Positions 56,021 to 64,000 of a stretch of 64,000 nucleotides of DNA are shown here, piece after piece. The stretch is from Endothia cerciana (Eukaryota > Ascomycota > Sordariomycetes > Diaporthales > Cryphonectriaceae), in the NCBI GenBank assembly GCA_026119935.1, contig JALRMH010000002.1, forward strand, positions 1,240,001 through 1,304,000. The letters are read 5' to 3'. The first letter of the stretch is position 1. Every line of letters begins with the position of its first letter. A model generated the notes under the pieces. It ran no database searches, was not told the DNA's origin, and saw only the letters and a list, made by a program, of their open reading frames with translations. The translations under genes and the position numbers were made by a program.

Positions 56021-58143
56021 TGTAAAGACTTTGTCAATGAGGTGCTGTGTGCTCGACGAGATGGTGATGATGTGGTAGTGAGGCTGGTGGAAGGGAAGAA
56101 GTTGTCGGCGGCACAAGAGGTGTTGGCGAGAGAGAGAGAGAAGTGGTTGGTAGGAGGCAGGTTGTCGACGAGGGAAGAAGTGGTCGACGAGATTAAAGAT
56201 GTTGGTGGGGTAGAAGTTATCCAAGGGAAGGGAGGTGTCGACGAGAGAAGTTGTCGACGGGAGGGAAGTGGTCGGCGAGAGAGAAGAGGTGTTAAATAGT
56301 GGAGAAGAGCTTTGATACTGGGGATTCTACCTGCAGGGATCTGTGACAAGAAAGAAGCGCGATGTGCTAGAAGGAGCGACGAGGCAAAAACTCTGACGAA
56401 GTGGAGAGTGTGTCAAGGAGGAAGGTGCGATGAGACGGATCAAGTATGACTAGGTGGACAGCGTGATGAGGAGGAAGGCATGGCAAAGTGCACAGCATGA
56501 CAGGTTGGATAGCATATTGACAAGGTAGAGGATCTATAATAGAAGGCATGATGAGGCAGATGGTATAATAAGAGGGAAGGCATAACGAAGACCCAAGGGC
56601 CGGTGCAGCAGAAGGTATCAGAGTATCTATAGCGAAATATATTATTCTGTCTAGATTGGATATTGTGATAATAGATAGAAAAAGAGACCGAGAGGATGTA
56701 AAGAGGTATCATATTGTAGAGAAGAGCCATAGGATCAAAGAGGATATAATTTGAGGGATGCTTAATAAGGTAGTAGTATGAGCAATGTTGTCTTTGGTCT
56801 GAGCTGTGGACATTCTCGCCAAGAGCCATCCACTCATAACTCTCTGCTCAAGTATGGTGCAGGAAACCCCGGCGGGAGGTACAGCCAGCCACTTGTAAAA
56901 CGACCGACTGAGGGACTTGGCAACATGTCCACCAGTGGATGTCCTCGAGTTGAACACCCAAAGATGCCACCAACACTCCATGCCTCTGCCAGAAAATGGA
57001 CCACCAGGAGCTCCCGTAGAGGAGAGGCCTGGGTCCCTCTTGTGCGGAGATAGAAACTGACATTCAGGACTGTGAGAAGGATATTAGCCGGAACCAAAGC
57101 TCCAACTTCGACGGTCCTGAATGCCGAGACCTCTTTTCTTGAGGAGCAAGGTATGGAGTTCGCTGTAGTCATATCAAGTCATATGAAGGCGGTATGGTTT
57201 CTAGAAGTACAAGCCTTTAAGAACTATAGGACAATACCAAGGCTAGGTCACGGGCCTGAGCGTGAATGCAGGCTGAGTAGAAGTTGAATGTCAGCCGAAG
57301 GCAGTTTGACAGCATGAACATGAACAGGACTTAAGACCATAATGTATTGAGTTGTAAATTTTCTGGTGGTCCTCTCAGATGCAAGCTTTACACACAGAAG
57401 GTGTAGAGCTCTTCATCTGGAACCATGGGCACGATGGCATTTGAAAAGAAGGGGAGGCAAGGGCAGGATGCAACACACACACACACATATATATATAAGA
57501 TGTGTGAATCAGATTTTGGATGCATGATTACCATAAGGATGACTCAATGGCAGTTTGACTGATTGGAGAAGCACAGTTTGAGGGGAGGTTATTTGTCGAC
57601 AATGCTAACACACAGTTGTGCTCTGGGCGCAACATGATTGCCAACAACAGGATTGACGTTGGAGAGCGGGGTTTGCGGATGTAAATGTCCCTGCCCTGGG
57701 TCTCAGATCTCGCTGCGGCTCCGCAGCTTTGCTGAGACAGGCAGCCCGGGGTCTCTCTCCATGGGGTCGAGGAACAGCGCTATTGGCATTGTGGGACGCG
57801 CTACGTCTGCTGTGGTAACCTATAAATTCCCAATACCGGGGCCTCGGGTGCGGGGCAGGGGGCGGCAGTCTCCAACGGCTGGGGCCTCTGTGAGGGGGTC
57901 ATGCCTGTCAGAGCTACTCCAGATCCCGAGGTCATCTTCTCTTTCTTGTCTTGACTCGTCGTCGGCCCTTTTCGACCGACCACCTCTATCTCACAACGTG
58001 GCACCTTCTTGTTCTTCCTCACATTGAACACCCAGATTTGCTCCTCGCTCATCTCATCGACCTGCCGCCTGCGAGTACCTCCTTTTGAGAGAAGACAGAC
58101 CTCTTCAGACCAAGAAACGGCGGGATTCGGACCGCAGGTGAAA
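56021..58143. other. 2.1 kb divergent intergenic region with degenerate repeats
   Basis: Lies between the AlkB-like gene (-) and the CoA ligase gene (+). The first 270 bases hold an imperfect repeat around GTCGACGAGAGAAG (several copies, 56155-56290). From about 56370 to 56600 there is a second imperfect repeat around GATGAGG(C/A)(G/A)GA and AAGGCAT. A (CA)n-(TA)n microsatellite lies at about 57473-57496. Both promoters must lie here. No gene recognised. Confidence 0.55.
56155..56290. repeat. Imperfect GTCGACGAGAGAAG-type repeats
   Basis: At least four related blocks (GTTGTCGACGAGGGAAG, GTGGTCGACGAGATTAAAG, GTGTCGACGAGAGAAG, GTTGTCGACGGGAGGGAAG) spaced 17-55 bp apart in the 5' flank of the AlkB-like gene. 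Confidence 0.7.
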
Positions 58144-60319
58144 ATGGTCTTCGAACCGCCAAGCTGGGTGCCCAAGTTGCCGTTCGGTGAGTTTTCGCAC
58201 ACATACATGGATACAGGTCGCGATGAGGAAATAGGTGCTGACCACTGATCAGACCCCCCGGACAACATCCCCATAGCCGACTTCATCACCGACGACAGGT
58301 ACGGCCGCCATCCCACCGCCAAGAGCAGGAACCCCTTCACCTGCGGCCTCACCGGCAAGACCTTCTCCCTGGGTGAGTTCAACTTACGGCGCGAGGCCCT
58401 CGCCCGCGCGGTTGCAAAGCGCCTCGGATGGCTGCCGAACGGGGACACCGAATGGGACAAGGTGGCCTGCATGTTCTCGTTCAACACGGTACGTACACGA
58501 TACATCGACACCACGTGCCTGTGCGGCAAGGCGGGCGCGCCGTCCCCCGCCGGGACAGGTCATGATCGACGTCAGCGGCAGGGACTTGCATGCTGACGCC
58601 GGGTAACCGCAGATCGATTACATGACGGTCGCATACGCCGTCCACAGGCTCAATGGCATCGTCACGCCCGCCAATGCGGCCTACTCGGCGCAGGAGCTCG
58701 CCCACCAGCTCAAGTCCTCCGGCACGACCGTCCTCTTCGTCGGAGGCCCGCAGTTGAAGGTCGGCCTCGAGGCGGCACAGGCGGCCGGGATCCCGAACGA
58801 CAGGGTCTGGCTGATGGGCATGCCCGGGTATGAGAGGGCCGACGGGTTCGTGAGCGTCGAGGATCTCATCGCCGAGGGGCAGGAGGCGGAGGAGCTCGAC
58901 GTGCTGAGGTGGACGAAGGGCCAAGGCGCACGCCAGGTCGCGTTCCTCTGCTATTCCAGCGGGACCTCCGGACTGCCGAAGGCCGTCATGATATCCCACT
59001 GGAACGTCATAGCGAACACGATGCAGTTTGCCTTCCACGAGAGCTACGCGAGAGAGAAGTTCGGCATCTCCTCCCAGGCCTCACTCGGACTCTTGCCGTT
59101 CAGCCATATCTATGGCCTCGTCATCATGGCCCACGGCAACGTCTGGCGCGGGGACGAGGTGATCGTGTTGCCCAGGTTTGAAATGCCGACTTTTCTGGCT
59201 GCCATCGAGCGGTTCAAGCTGAACACATTATATCTGGTGCGCCCTCTCCCCCGTTCCGACAGCCCCCGAGATGTCCCGCTGGCCTACCCCACTCCCTTTG
59301 CTGACGCCCTGGCACCAGGTCCCACCAATTGTCATTCGCATGACGAGAAGTCCCGAGGAGTGCAAGAAATACAACCTGGACAGCGTCAGAATCGTTTTCT
59401 GCGGAGCGGCACCACTGGGGGAGGAGACGGTCGCGGATATGAAGAAGCTCTATCCAAAGTGGCGCGTGGCACAAGGCTATGGTACCGCCCCCCCCCCCCC
59501 AAATCCTTTCAATTAGGCATAAGTCCGGCGCAGGCAGATACTGAATAGGTGCGTCAAGGTATGACCGAGCTCGCAACACTAGCTGTATCCTCGAGCGAAC
59601 ACGACATCCTACCAAGGTCCTCCGGCTCTATCTGCCCGGCGACAAGGGCCAAGATCATTGGACTGGACGGGAAGGAGGTCACGGAGTACGACGTCCCCGG
59701 CGAGCTGTGGATACAGTCGCCCTCCGCGACCCTGGGCTACCTCAACAATGCGAAGGCCACCGCCGAGACGTTCGTACACGATGAGGATGGCCGCTGGGTC
59801 AGGACAGGCGACGAGGCGCTGGTGACACTGGCGCCCTCCGGTATCGAGCACGTGGTGATAGTCGACCGGATCAAGGAGCTTATCAAGGTGAAAGGTGCGC
59901 AGGACCGCCCGTCCCCCCCCCCCCCCCAACCTGTGACCGAAAGCTGTGAGAACATAAGAGAAAAATTGACGCCGAGTCCCGCCATAGGTCACCAGGTTGC
60001 CCCCGCCGAGCTCGAGGCACACCTCCTCTCCCACCCCGCCGTGGCCGACTGCGCCGTCATCCAAGTCCCCGATGATCGCGCCGGCGAGATCCCCAAGGCC
60101 TTCATCGTCAAGGCGCCCGCGTTCGCAGACAAGCCGGACGAGGAGGTCGTCCACACGATCCTCAAGCACGTTGAGGAGCACAAGGCCCCGTACAAGTGGA
60201 TCAAGGGCGGCATCGAGTTCCTGGATGAGGTGCCCAAGAGCCCGAGCGGGAAGATCTTGAGGCGCCTGTTGAGGGACAAGGAGAAGGCTGCGAGGGCGAA
60301 GAAGGGAGCGAAATTGTAA
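58144..60319 (+). CDS. 4-coumarate-CoA ligase-like AMP-binding enzyme, peroxisomal
   Basis: An acyl-adenylate-forming enzyme (ANL superfamily) that activates a carboxylic acid with ATP and transfers it to CoA. Six exons (58144-58186, 58253-58488, 58613-59236, 59319-59481, 59559-59894, 59988-60319) join in frame to 577 residues. Motifs: the phosphate loop CYSSGTSGLPKAV near residue 207, LPFSHIYGL, the aromatic loop GYGMTE near 354 restored by splicing, GELWIQSP, TGDEA, DRIKELIKVKG, and the C-terminal PKSPSGKILRR with the catalytic Lys. The protein ends AKL, a canonical PTS1, so it should be imported into peroxisomes; fungal homologues there serve fatty or aromatic acid metabolism. Introns 4 and 5 each contain a long poly-C run. 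The stop lies 28 bp from a pogo-like transposon. Confidence 0.92.
59488..59500 (+). repeat. C13 tract in intron 4 of the CoA ligase gene
   Basis: Thirteen C beginning six bases after the donor GT. Confidence 0.9.
59913..59927 (+). repeat. C15 tract in intron 5 of the CoA ligase gene
   Basis: Fifteen C in the 5' part of the next intron of the same gene. Confidence 0.9.
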
Positions 60320-60347
60320 TCGGGTCAAGTAGAGGAAAGGGGGTGTA

Positions 60348-60405
60348 AGTCAGACCACCCCCTTTTGGCTCACCCCCCCTTTTGGCTCACCCTGGTCAGC
60401 CACAC
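60348..60405 (+). repeat. Left terminal inverted repeat of pogo-like element
   Basis: 58 bp starting AGTCAGACCACCCCC. It contains an internal direct repeat of about 17 bp (C-run + TTTTGGCTCAC, twice), a likely transposase-binding subrepeat. Confidence 0.93.
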
Positions 60406-60446
60406 TCAATATATATATATATATTGATTTTATCTACTTTTCAGCA

Positions 60447-62054
60447 CTATTCACCCACCACAATGCAATCCTCCTCATCAGTAAGTAATTCGATATCGCT
60501 CTCTTCATACTGATTATCCTCGTCTTGATTGACTGTGTTTTGAGCCCTCTGTATAGCCTCAATACCTACAAACCTCGAATTCGGGCTTGTCTCAATCTTT
60601 CTTCTTTTTCTCGGCCTTGAGCCCTTAACCTGTGCTCTCAATGCTTTATTTTCCTCCAGAGCCCTAGCCAGCGTTAGATCCCTCTCATCCCAGGTCTTTT
60701 TTATCTTTCTGAAGAGTAGACGTTGTGCTAGCACAGAGGAAGGCTGATGCCGATTCTATTATAGTTGGTGATATAGATCCCTGGCTTTCCTAGGAGTTGA
60801 GAATATATCTGGCTAGCTTGAGGAGTCTTTTAGGGTAGATTTGGCATCTGTTGATAGCTTTAAGCCTGGACTAGGCTTGGTATGAAGGTGTTGTTGACTG
60901 TTCTCGAGGAGAAGAGGGCTTAAGAGTGGCTTGGCTAGGCGAACAGGCTATAGACCTGTTGCTTTCCATCTAGATCTGATGTTCTGGCTAGAAAGGCCTT
61001 CTATCCGAGCTAGACGATAGTTCTCAAGGAATAATCGCTTGCCCAGGACTATTGACTCCCCCTATTAGCTCAGAGCACTGATTTTCCTTCTATAAGCTCT
61101 CTTAAGAGACGAGAAGACCCCTAGATCAAGAGGCTGAAGAACATAAGAGGTATAAGGAGGTAAATAAAGTAATAAGATGTTGTTCTGAAAGCACTCCTAT
61201 ATAAATTCGTCGGTTGTATAGCTACTATAGCTATCTAGGATTAATAGTCTAGTCTCTAAGGGGTCTTCTAGCTGGCTACTAGGTATGAAGATCTTCTTCA
61301 GCTATTCGAGTGCTGTTATATTATCTGTCCATCTGTTTTTCGTAGCAGTGAATTGCCAGCCTTGAAAAGGGTCTAGAATAGTAGAATAACATTACTGTTG
61401 TACAGTTTTCCCTTTGAAAATCACAAGAGGGAGGAGATGAGTGCCTGTAGCAGAGATACACTCAAGGAAAGAGGTCCAGGCTCGAGATCCATGGTTATTT
61501 TTCTGGATTAAACGTGAATAGAAGCCTCCGAGGACTAATCCATTCTCTCCCTGGCCCTCTATTATCCCAGCCTCGTCTATATTCCATCTGTTAGCTGGCT
61601 TGATGGCTTGGATGTGTGGAAGATTAAGCAGACGGAACCAAGGCCGGATTACCTCTGTTGTTGCTCTATTGGTTCGAACAGAAGCAATCCTCCGAGCCTT
61701 TCGGACCCTGATCTCTGGATTTCTCTTCAAGAAAGCCTCAGTCCATCTCTTTCCTAGGGGTTGAGGGTCTCCATGGATCTCGAGGATCCTCTGAGCGAAA
61801 AGCCTCAGCTCTGAATGGCTAGGTGGAAGCCCTAGGCTTTCTTGAACTAGGATCCAATCAACAAGTTTTCTTTCCTGGCTAGTAGAGAGCCTTTGCTGAG
61901 ACTCAGCACCTAGTTGATGACTTTGCGAGCCTGATAAACGATGCCGTAGAGTTGTATTAGGAATACCCCATTCGATCGAGGCTTTTCGAATAGATAGGCC
62001 TGCCCTGATAGCCTGAATAGCTTCTTGAATGTCAGACTCGGTATAGGGCTTCAT
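60447..62054 (-). pseudogene. pogo/Fot1 transposase pseudogene
   Basis: Starts MKPYTESDIQEAI with a psq-type helix-turn-helix (ASIEWGIPNTTLRHRL), then a CENP-B-type HTH (RKLVDWILVQESLG; KRWTEAFLKRNPEI). The DDE core has the first Asp in NRWNIDEAG, the second in LILDSYSS and the third in VLQPLDLGVF. The last two are 35 residues apart, the DD35D spacing of Fot1-like enzymes. The C-terminal 95 residues are basic then acidic, ending EEDCIVVGE. Frame is kept from end to end, but about nine TAG/TAA codons lie between 60735 and 61391, several where a Trp or Gln is expected. Single-base C-to-T/G-to-A changes would explain all of them, so it cannot encode active transposase. Confidence 0.88.
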
Positions 62055-62148
62055 TATGATGTAATTGACATATAGGGAAAAGATGAGGTTATTCAGGAAA
62101 GATTTTGATTGAAAAAATTAAAAATATATGAGGAGGGTGGAAGTAGCG

Positions 62149-62206
62149 GTGTGGCTGACCAGGGTGAGCCGAAAGGGGGGGTGAGCCAAAAGGGGGTGGT
62201 CTGACT
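62149..62206 (-). repeat. Right terminal inverted repeat of pogo-like element
   Basis: Reverse complement of the left repeat with one mismatch (TTTT versus TTTC before the second GGCTCAC). It ends GGTCTGACT next to TA. Confidence 0.93.
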
Positions 62207-62274
62207 TACTGATAGAGATGGGAAGCATCCGAGACGTGCGTTGCCATTTGGGCGCTATAGACGTGAGATAAGAC

Positions 62275-62311
<37 letters not shown>
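62207..62311. other. Junction sequence with (TA)n microsatellite
   Basis: About 70 bp of unassigned sequence, possibly pol of the adjacent gypsy element, then an uninterrupted (TA)n run at about 62278-62309 where the recognisable gypsy reading frame starts. Confidence 0.6.
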
Positions 62312-62312
<1 letters not shown>

Positions 62313-62338
62313 CAACAGCAAGAAGATAGCACTTTCAC

Positions 62339-62541
62339 TCGGGAAAATCCTCGAGAAAAGACAGCATGAAGAAATTACAGAATACCTCATCAAGTGGAAA
62401 GACTACGACGACAGCGAAAACACATGGCAACCACGAGAAAACTTAACCCATTGCGAACAACTGCTGAAAGAATTCGACGAAAAGATCGCTCCGCCATGGA
62501 ACAATCCCAGCAGGACACTCAGACCAAGAACCAGAAACTAG
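62339..62541 (+). pseudogene. Chromodomain of gypsy Pol, fragment
   Basis: The frame reads KILEKR, then EYLIKWKDYDDSENTWQPRE and NLTHCEQLLKEF, the textbook chromodomain that ends chromovirus integrases. It ends at a stop after a basic tail. Upstream integrase sequence is missing, so it is a fragment. In intact elements this module directs integration to heterochromatin by reading histone H3K9 methylation. Confidence 0.82.
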
Positions 62542-62576
62542 GGCGCGACAGACTCGCTCCGCCCCGGACAGAACAC

Positions 62577-63096
62577 TCAAGACCCGGAAGGACCGGCTGT
62601 AGTATCAGCGGCTCCACCACTCAGAAGAACATCACCAGAACCCGAGACCCCCAACTCACGAATAGCCGCATCCCAACCAAAGTCGGCAGGAAAATCCACA
62701 GCGGCCTCTGCAGTAGGCTCAACCACAGGACGACGCTCGGCCTCTGCAGCGCAACGCTCCTCCTCGGCCTCCTCGGCCTCAACCCTCTCCAGCTCCTCCA
62801 GACTAGCAATCCCACGACACACAGCACGAGCCAGTTTCTCCCGCCACATCTTCTTCTGTTTGCGCGGACGGTCGATACGAGCATCTAGAGCACGACGCTC
62901 TTCCTCCAGAGCCTCCAGCCCGTCCTCCAACTTCTGGTGATAGGCAGAAATCCGTTGGAGGCCCGATATATCAAAGGACACGACGTCGCAGCGAGAACGA
63001 CCAAGACGAACGCACTCAGAACAACGAGAAGAGTCTCTAAGAGAAACCTGACACGACGAAAGGCCCCGGCCTTCTCAGTACGAACAAGGAGGCATG
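62577..63096 (-). pseudogene. Antisense Cys/coiled-coil frame inside gypsy 3' region
   Basis: On the strand opposite to Pol, a start MPPCSY is followed by a TGA, then the same frame continues with CSECVRLGRSRCD (a CxxC-x7-C pattern), ISGLQRISAYHQKLEDGLEAL and a long Glu/Arg/Ala-rich coiled coil, and an acidic tail. Similar small Cys/coiled-coil frames recur in ascomycete genomes beside gypsy LTRs. One stop near the start makes this copy defective. Function unknown. Confidence 0.6.
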
Positions 63097-63274
63097 GTGA
63101 TGCCCTCTTGAAGAAGAGAACAGAGAGACTGTCACGTTGAAGAGTCTTCTTCGAGGAAGCTTTGAGCAAATGAGATTTTGAGATTCTATTAGACATGACA
63201 GATCAAGAAGGCATGATTATGCATAAAGACGACATGCAGGAAACTTACAGACGATTTTTAAGGACAAAGATCAT

Positions 63275-63288
63275 AAGGAGGGAGATAA
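63275..63288 (+). other. Polypurine tract of gypsy element
   Basis: AAGGAGGGAGATAA directly precedes the TGTTA start of the LTR, the expected site of plus-strand priming. Confidence 0.7.
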
Positions 63289-63690
63289 TGTTATGACCCA
63301 AGAAGCAGCAGGTCACTGGAACAAGCTGTCTTAGTGGAGACAGGACCACGTTGGCCCGGATCTAATTTCCGCGGCAAGACATATCTCTTATATGATTAAG
63401 GACATCTCGGGGTTAGGGTCAGACCAGTGCATATAAATATATCCAAGTTAGAGGATATGTTGCGATCCAACATATCCAGCCTGAAGAGCGGGATATATAA
63501 AGGACGGGATTTCCTACTATCACATAAATTTTCTTTATAGCTCTTCAGTCATTAATCTAAGTTCCAAGTTCATCAACAAATTGGAAGCCTTACGGCTAAT
63601 AGCACTTGCATTGAATCATCGTTTGGAGCCATACAGTTTTCGATATTGTCGAATCAGGTTAAGGACACCTCTGCACCGTCTCTGCTAACA
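63289..63690 (+). repeat. Putative 3' LTR (402 bp)
   Basis: Begins TGTTATGACCC and ends GCTAACA, so the ends form the short inverted repeat TGTTA/TAACA typical of LTRs. It contains TATATAAAGG near 63494, a plausible promoter TATA box. The 3' boundary is inferred from the inverted repeat and has no second LTR in the window to confirm it. Confidence 0.6.
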
Positions 63691-64000
63691 TAAGCCCAAT
63701 AGGAAGACCTAGGTTTACGTTACCCGGCAGTGCTCATTACATTTTGATGACTAAAGGGCGGCGGAGTCGGCTGTCAAAGTATGTATCAAGCAATTCACAA
63801 AGACCTTTCGTGCTTGTGCCTCGGCAGCATTTGCAGTAAGCTGGCATGTCTACACTGTTGAGACTTGTGCCTCTCTATGGCCAACAGGTCTTACGCTGAC
63901 CTGTGCCGGCAGCCTGCTGGGGTGAGCTTAAGGCTCATTATCCACCAAGCATTCTGCATGGAGAAGCATCTTTGAACGGCGTCCTCGGCTCCGATGGTCG
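63691..64000. other. Unassigned right edge
   Basis: 310 bp after the LTR with no feature I can support. Confidence 0.4.

Larger units (their letters stand above)
60348..62206 (-). mobile_element. pogo/Fot1-type Tc1-mariner DNA transposon, RIP-inactivated
   Basis: A complete 1859-bp element bounded by 58-bp terminal inverted repeats (60348-60405 and 62149-62206) that differ at one position. The dinucleotide TA stands at both outer edges (60346-60347 and 62207-62208), the expected target duplication for this superfamily. The inside carries one minus-strand transposase frame broken only by stop codons. The TIRs are nearly identical while the coding part is dead, which suggests fairly recent insertion followed by RIP-type mutation. 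The left edge is 28 bp beyond the CoA ligase stop codon; the right edge abuts sequence leading into a gypsy remnant. Confidence 0.92.
62312..63690 (+). mobile_element. Ty3/gypsy chromovirus, 3' end fragment
   Basis: Order on the plus strand: chromodomain at the end of Pol, an antisense cysteine/coiled-coil frame, a polypurine tract (about 63275-63288) and one LTR. This is the 3' end of a chromodomain-containing Ty3/gypsy retrotransposon. The gag, protease, RT and most of the integrase are absent from the window; the element is cut at the (TA)n run near 62310. Confidence 0.8.

Overview
This is a window from a filamentous ascomycete nuclear chromosome (Pezizomycotina, most likely Sordariomycetes). 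The genes are interrupted by short introns of about 50-140 bp with GTRNGT donors and CAG/TAG acceptors. Orthologues of Atg29, Nup53, Ivy1, Atp12 and acyl-protein thioesterase are spread among AT-rich, gene-poor stretches, and the transposon relics carry C-to-T type stop codons as left by repeat-induced point mutation (RIP). All exon maps below were built by eye from splice signals and frame closure. Every complete gene model listed as intact closes in frame, but none has transcript support.

Left part (1-13.2 kb): the 3' part of a flavin-containing monooxygenase, a three-exon beta-carbonic anhydrase-like gene, a LINE reverse transcriptase relic, an unknown five-exon gene, a small SANT/Myb-like gene, and a divergent pair encoding acyl-protein thioesterase 1 and a LigB/DODA extradiol dioxygenase. 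Middle (13.9-29 kb): ATG29 (with a 10-nt microexon) diverges from NUP53 (with a GC-AG intron). NUP53 converges on an IVY1-like gene, followed by a ferric reductase with poly-Pro and poly-Gln tracts, about 3.7 kb of repeat-rich DNA without a recognisable gene, and a DAO-type FAD oxidoreductase.

Right-centre (31-51 kb) is accessory in character. It has a secreted lysozyme-like protein, a small two-TM protein, a Zn2Cys6 regulator with a second GC-AG intron, and a HET-family pseudogene with several lesions. A single-exon 1275-residue protein at 40015-43842 joins a stonustoxin-like (SNTX/MACPF-related) N-terminus to a P-loop GTPase and a cysteine cluster. It is the most unusual locus here and a candidate fungal self/non-self or membrane-acting defence protein. 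A Pth11/SAT4-type seven-TM receptor-like gene follows.

Right end (52-64 kb): ATP12, a seven-exon AlkB-like 2OG-Fe(II) dioxygenase with zinc ribbons, and a 4-coumarate-CoA ligase-like enzyme with a C-terminal AKL peroxisomal signal. Only 28 bp beyond that stop codon sits a complete but RIP-inactivated pogo/Fot1 element with 58-bp terminal inverted repeats and a TA target duplication. It is followed by the 3' end of a chromodomain Ty3/gypsy element: chromodomain, antisense cysteine/coiled-coil ORF, polypurine tract and LTR.

The genes do not form an obvious biosynthetic cluster. Housekeeping genes (ATG29/NUP53/IVY1, ATP12) are interspersed with redox and secreted or defence-type accessory genes.
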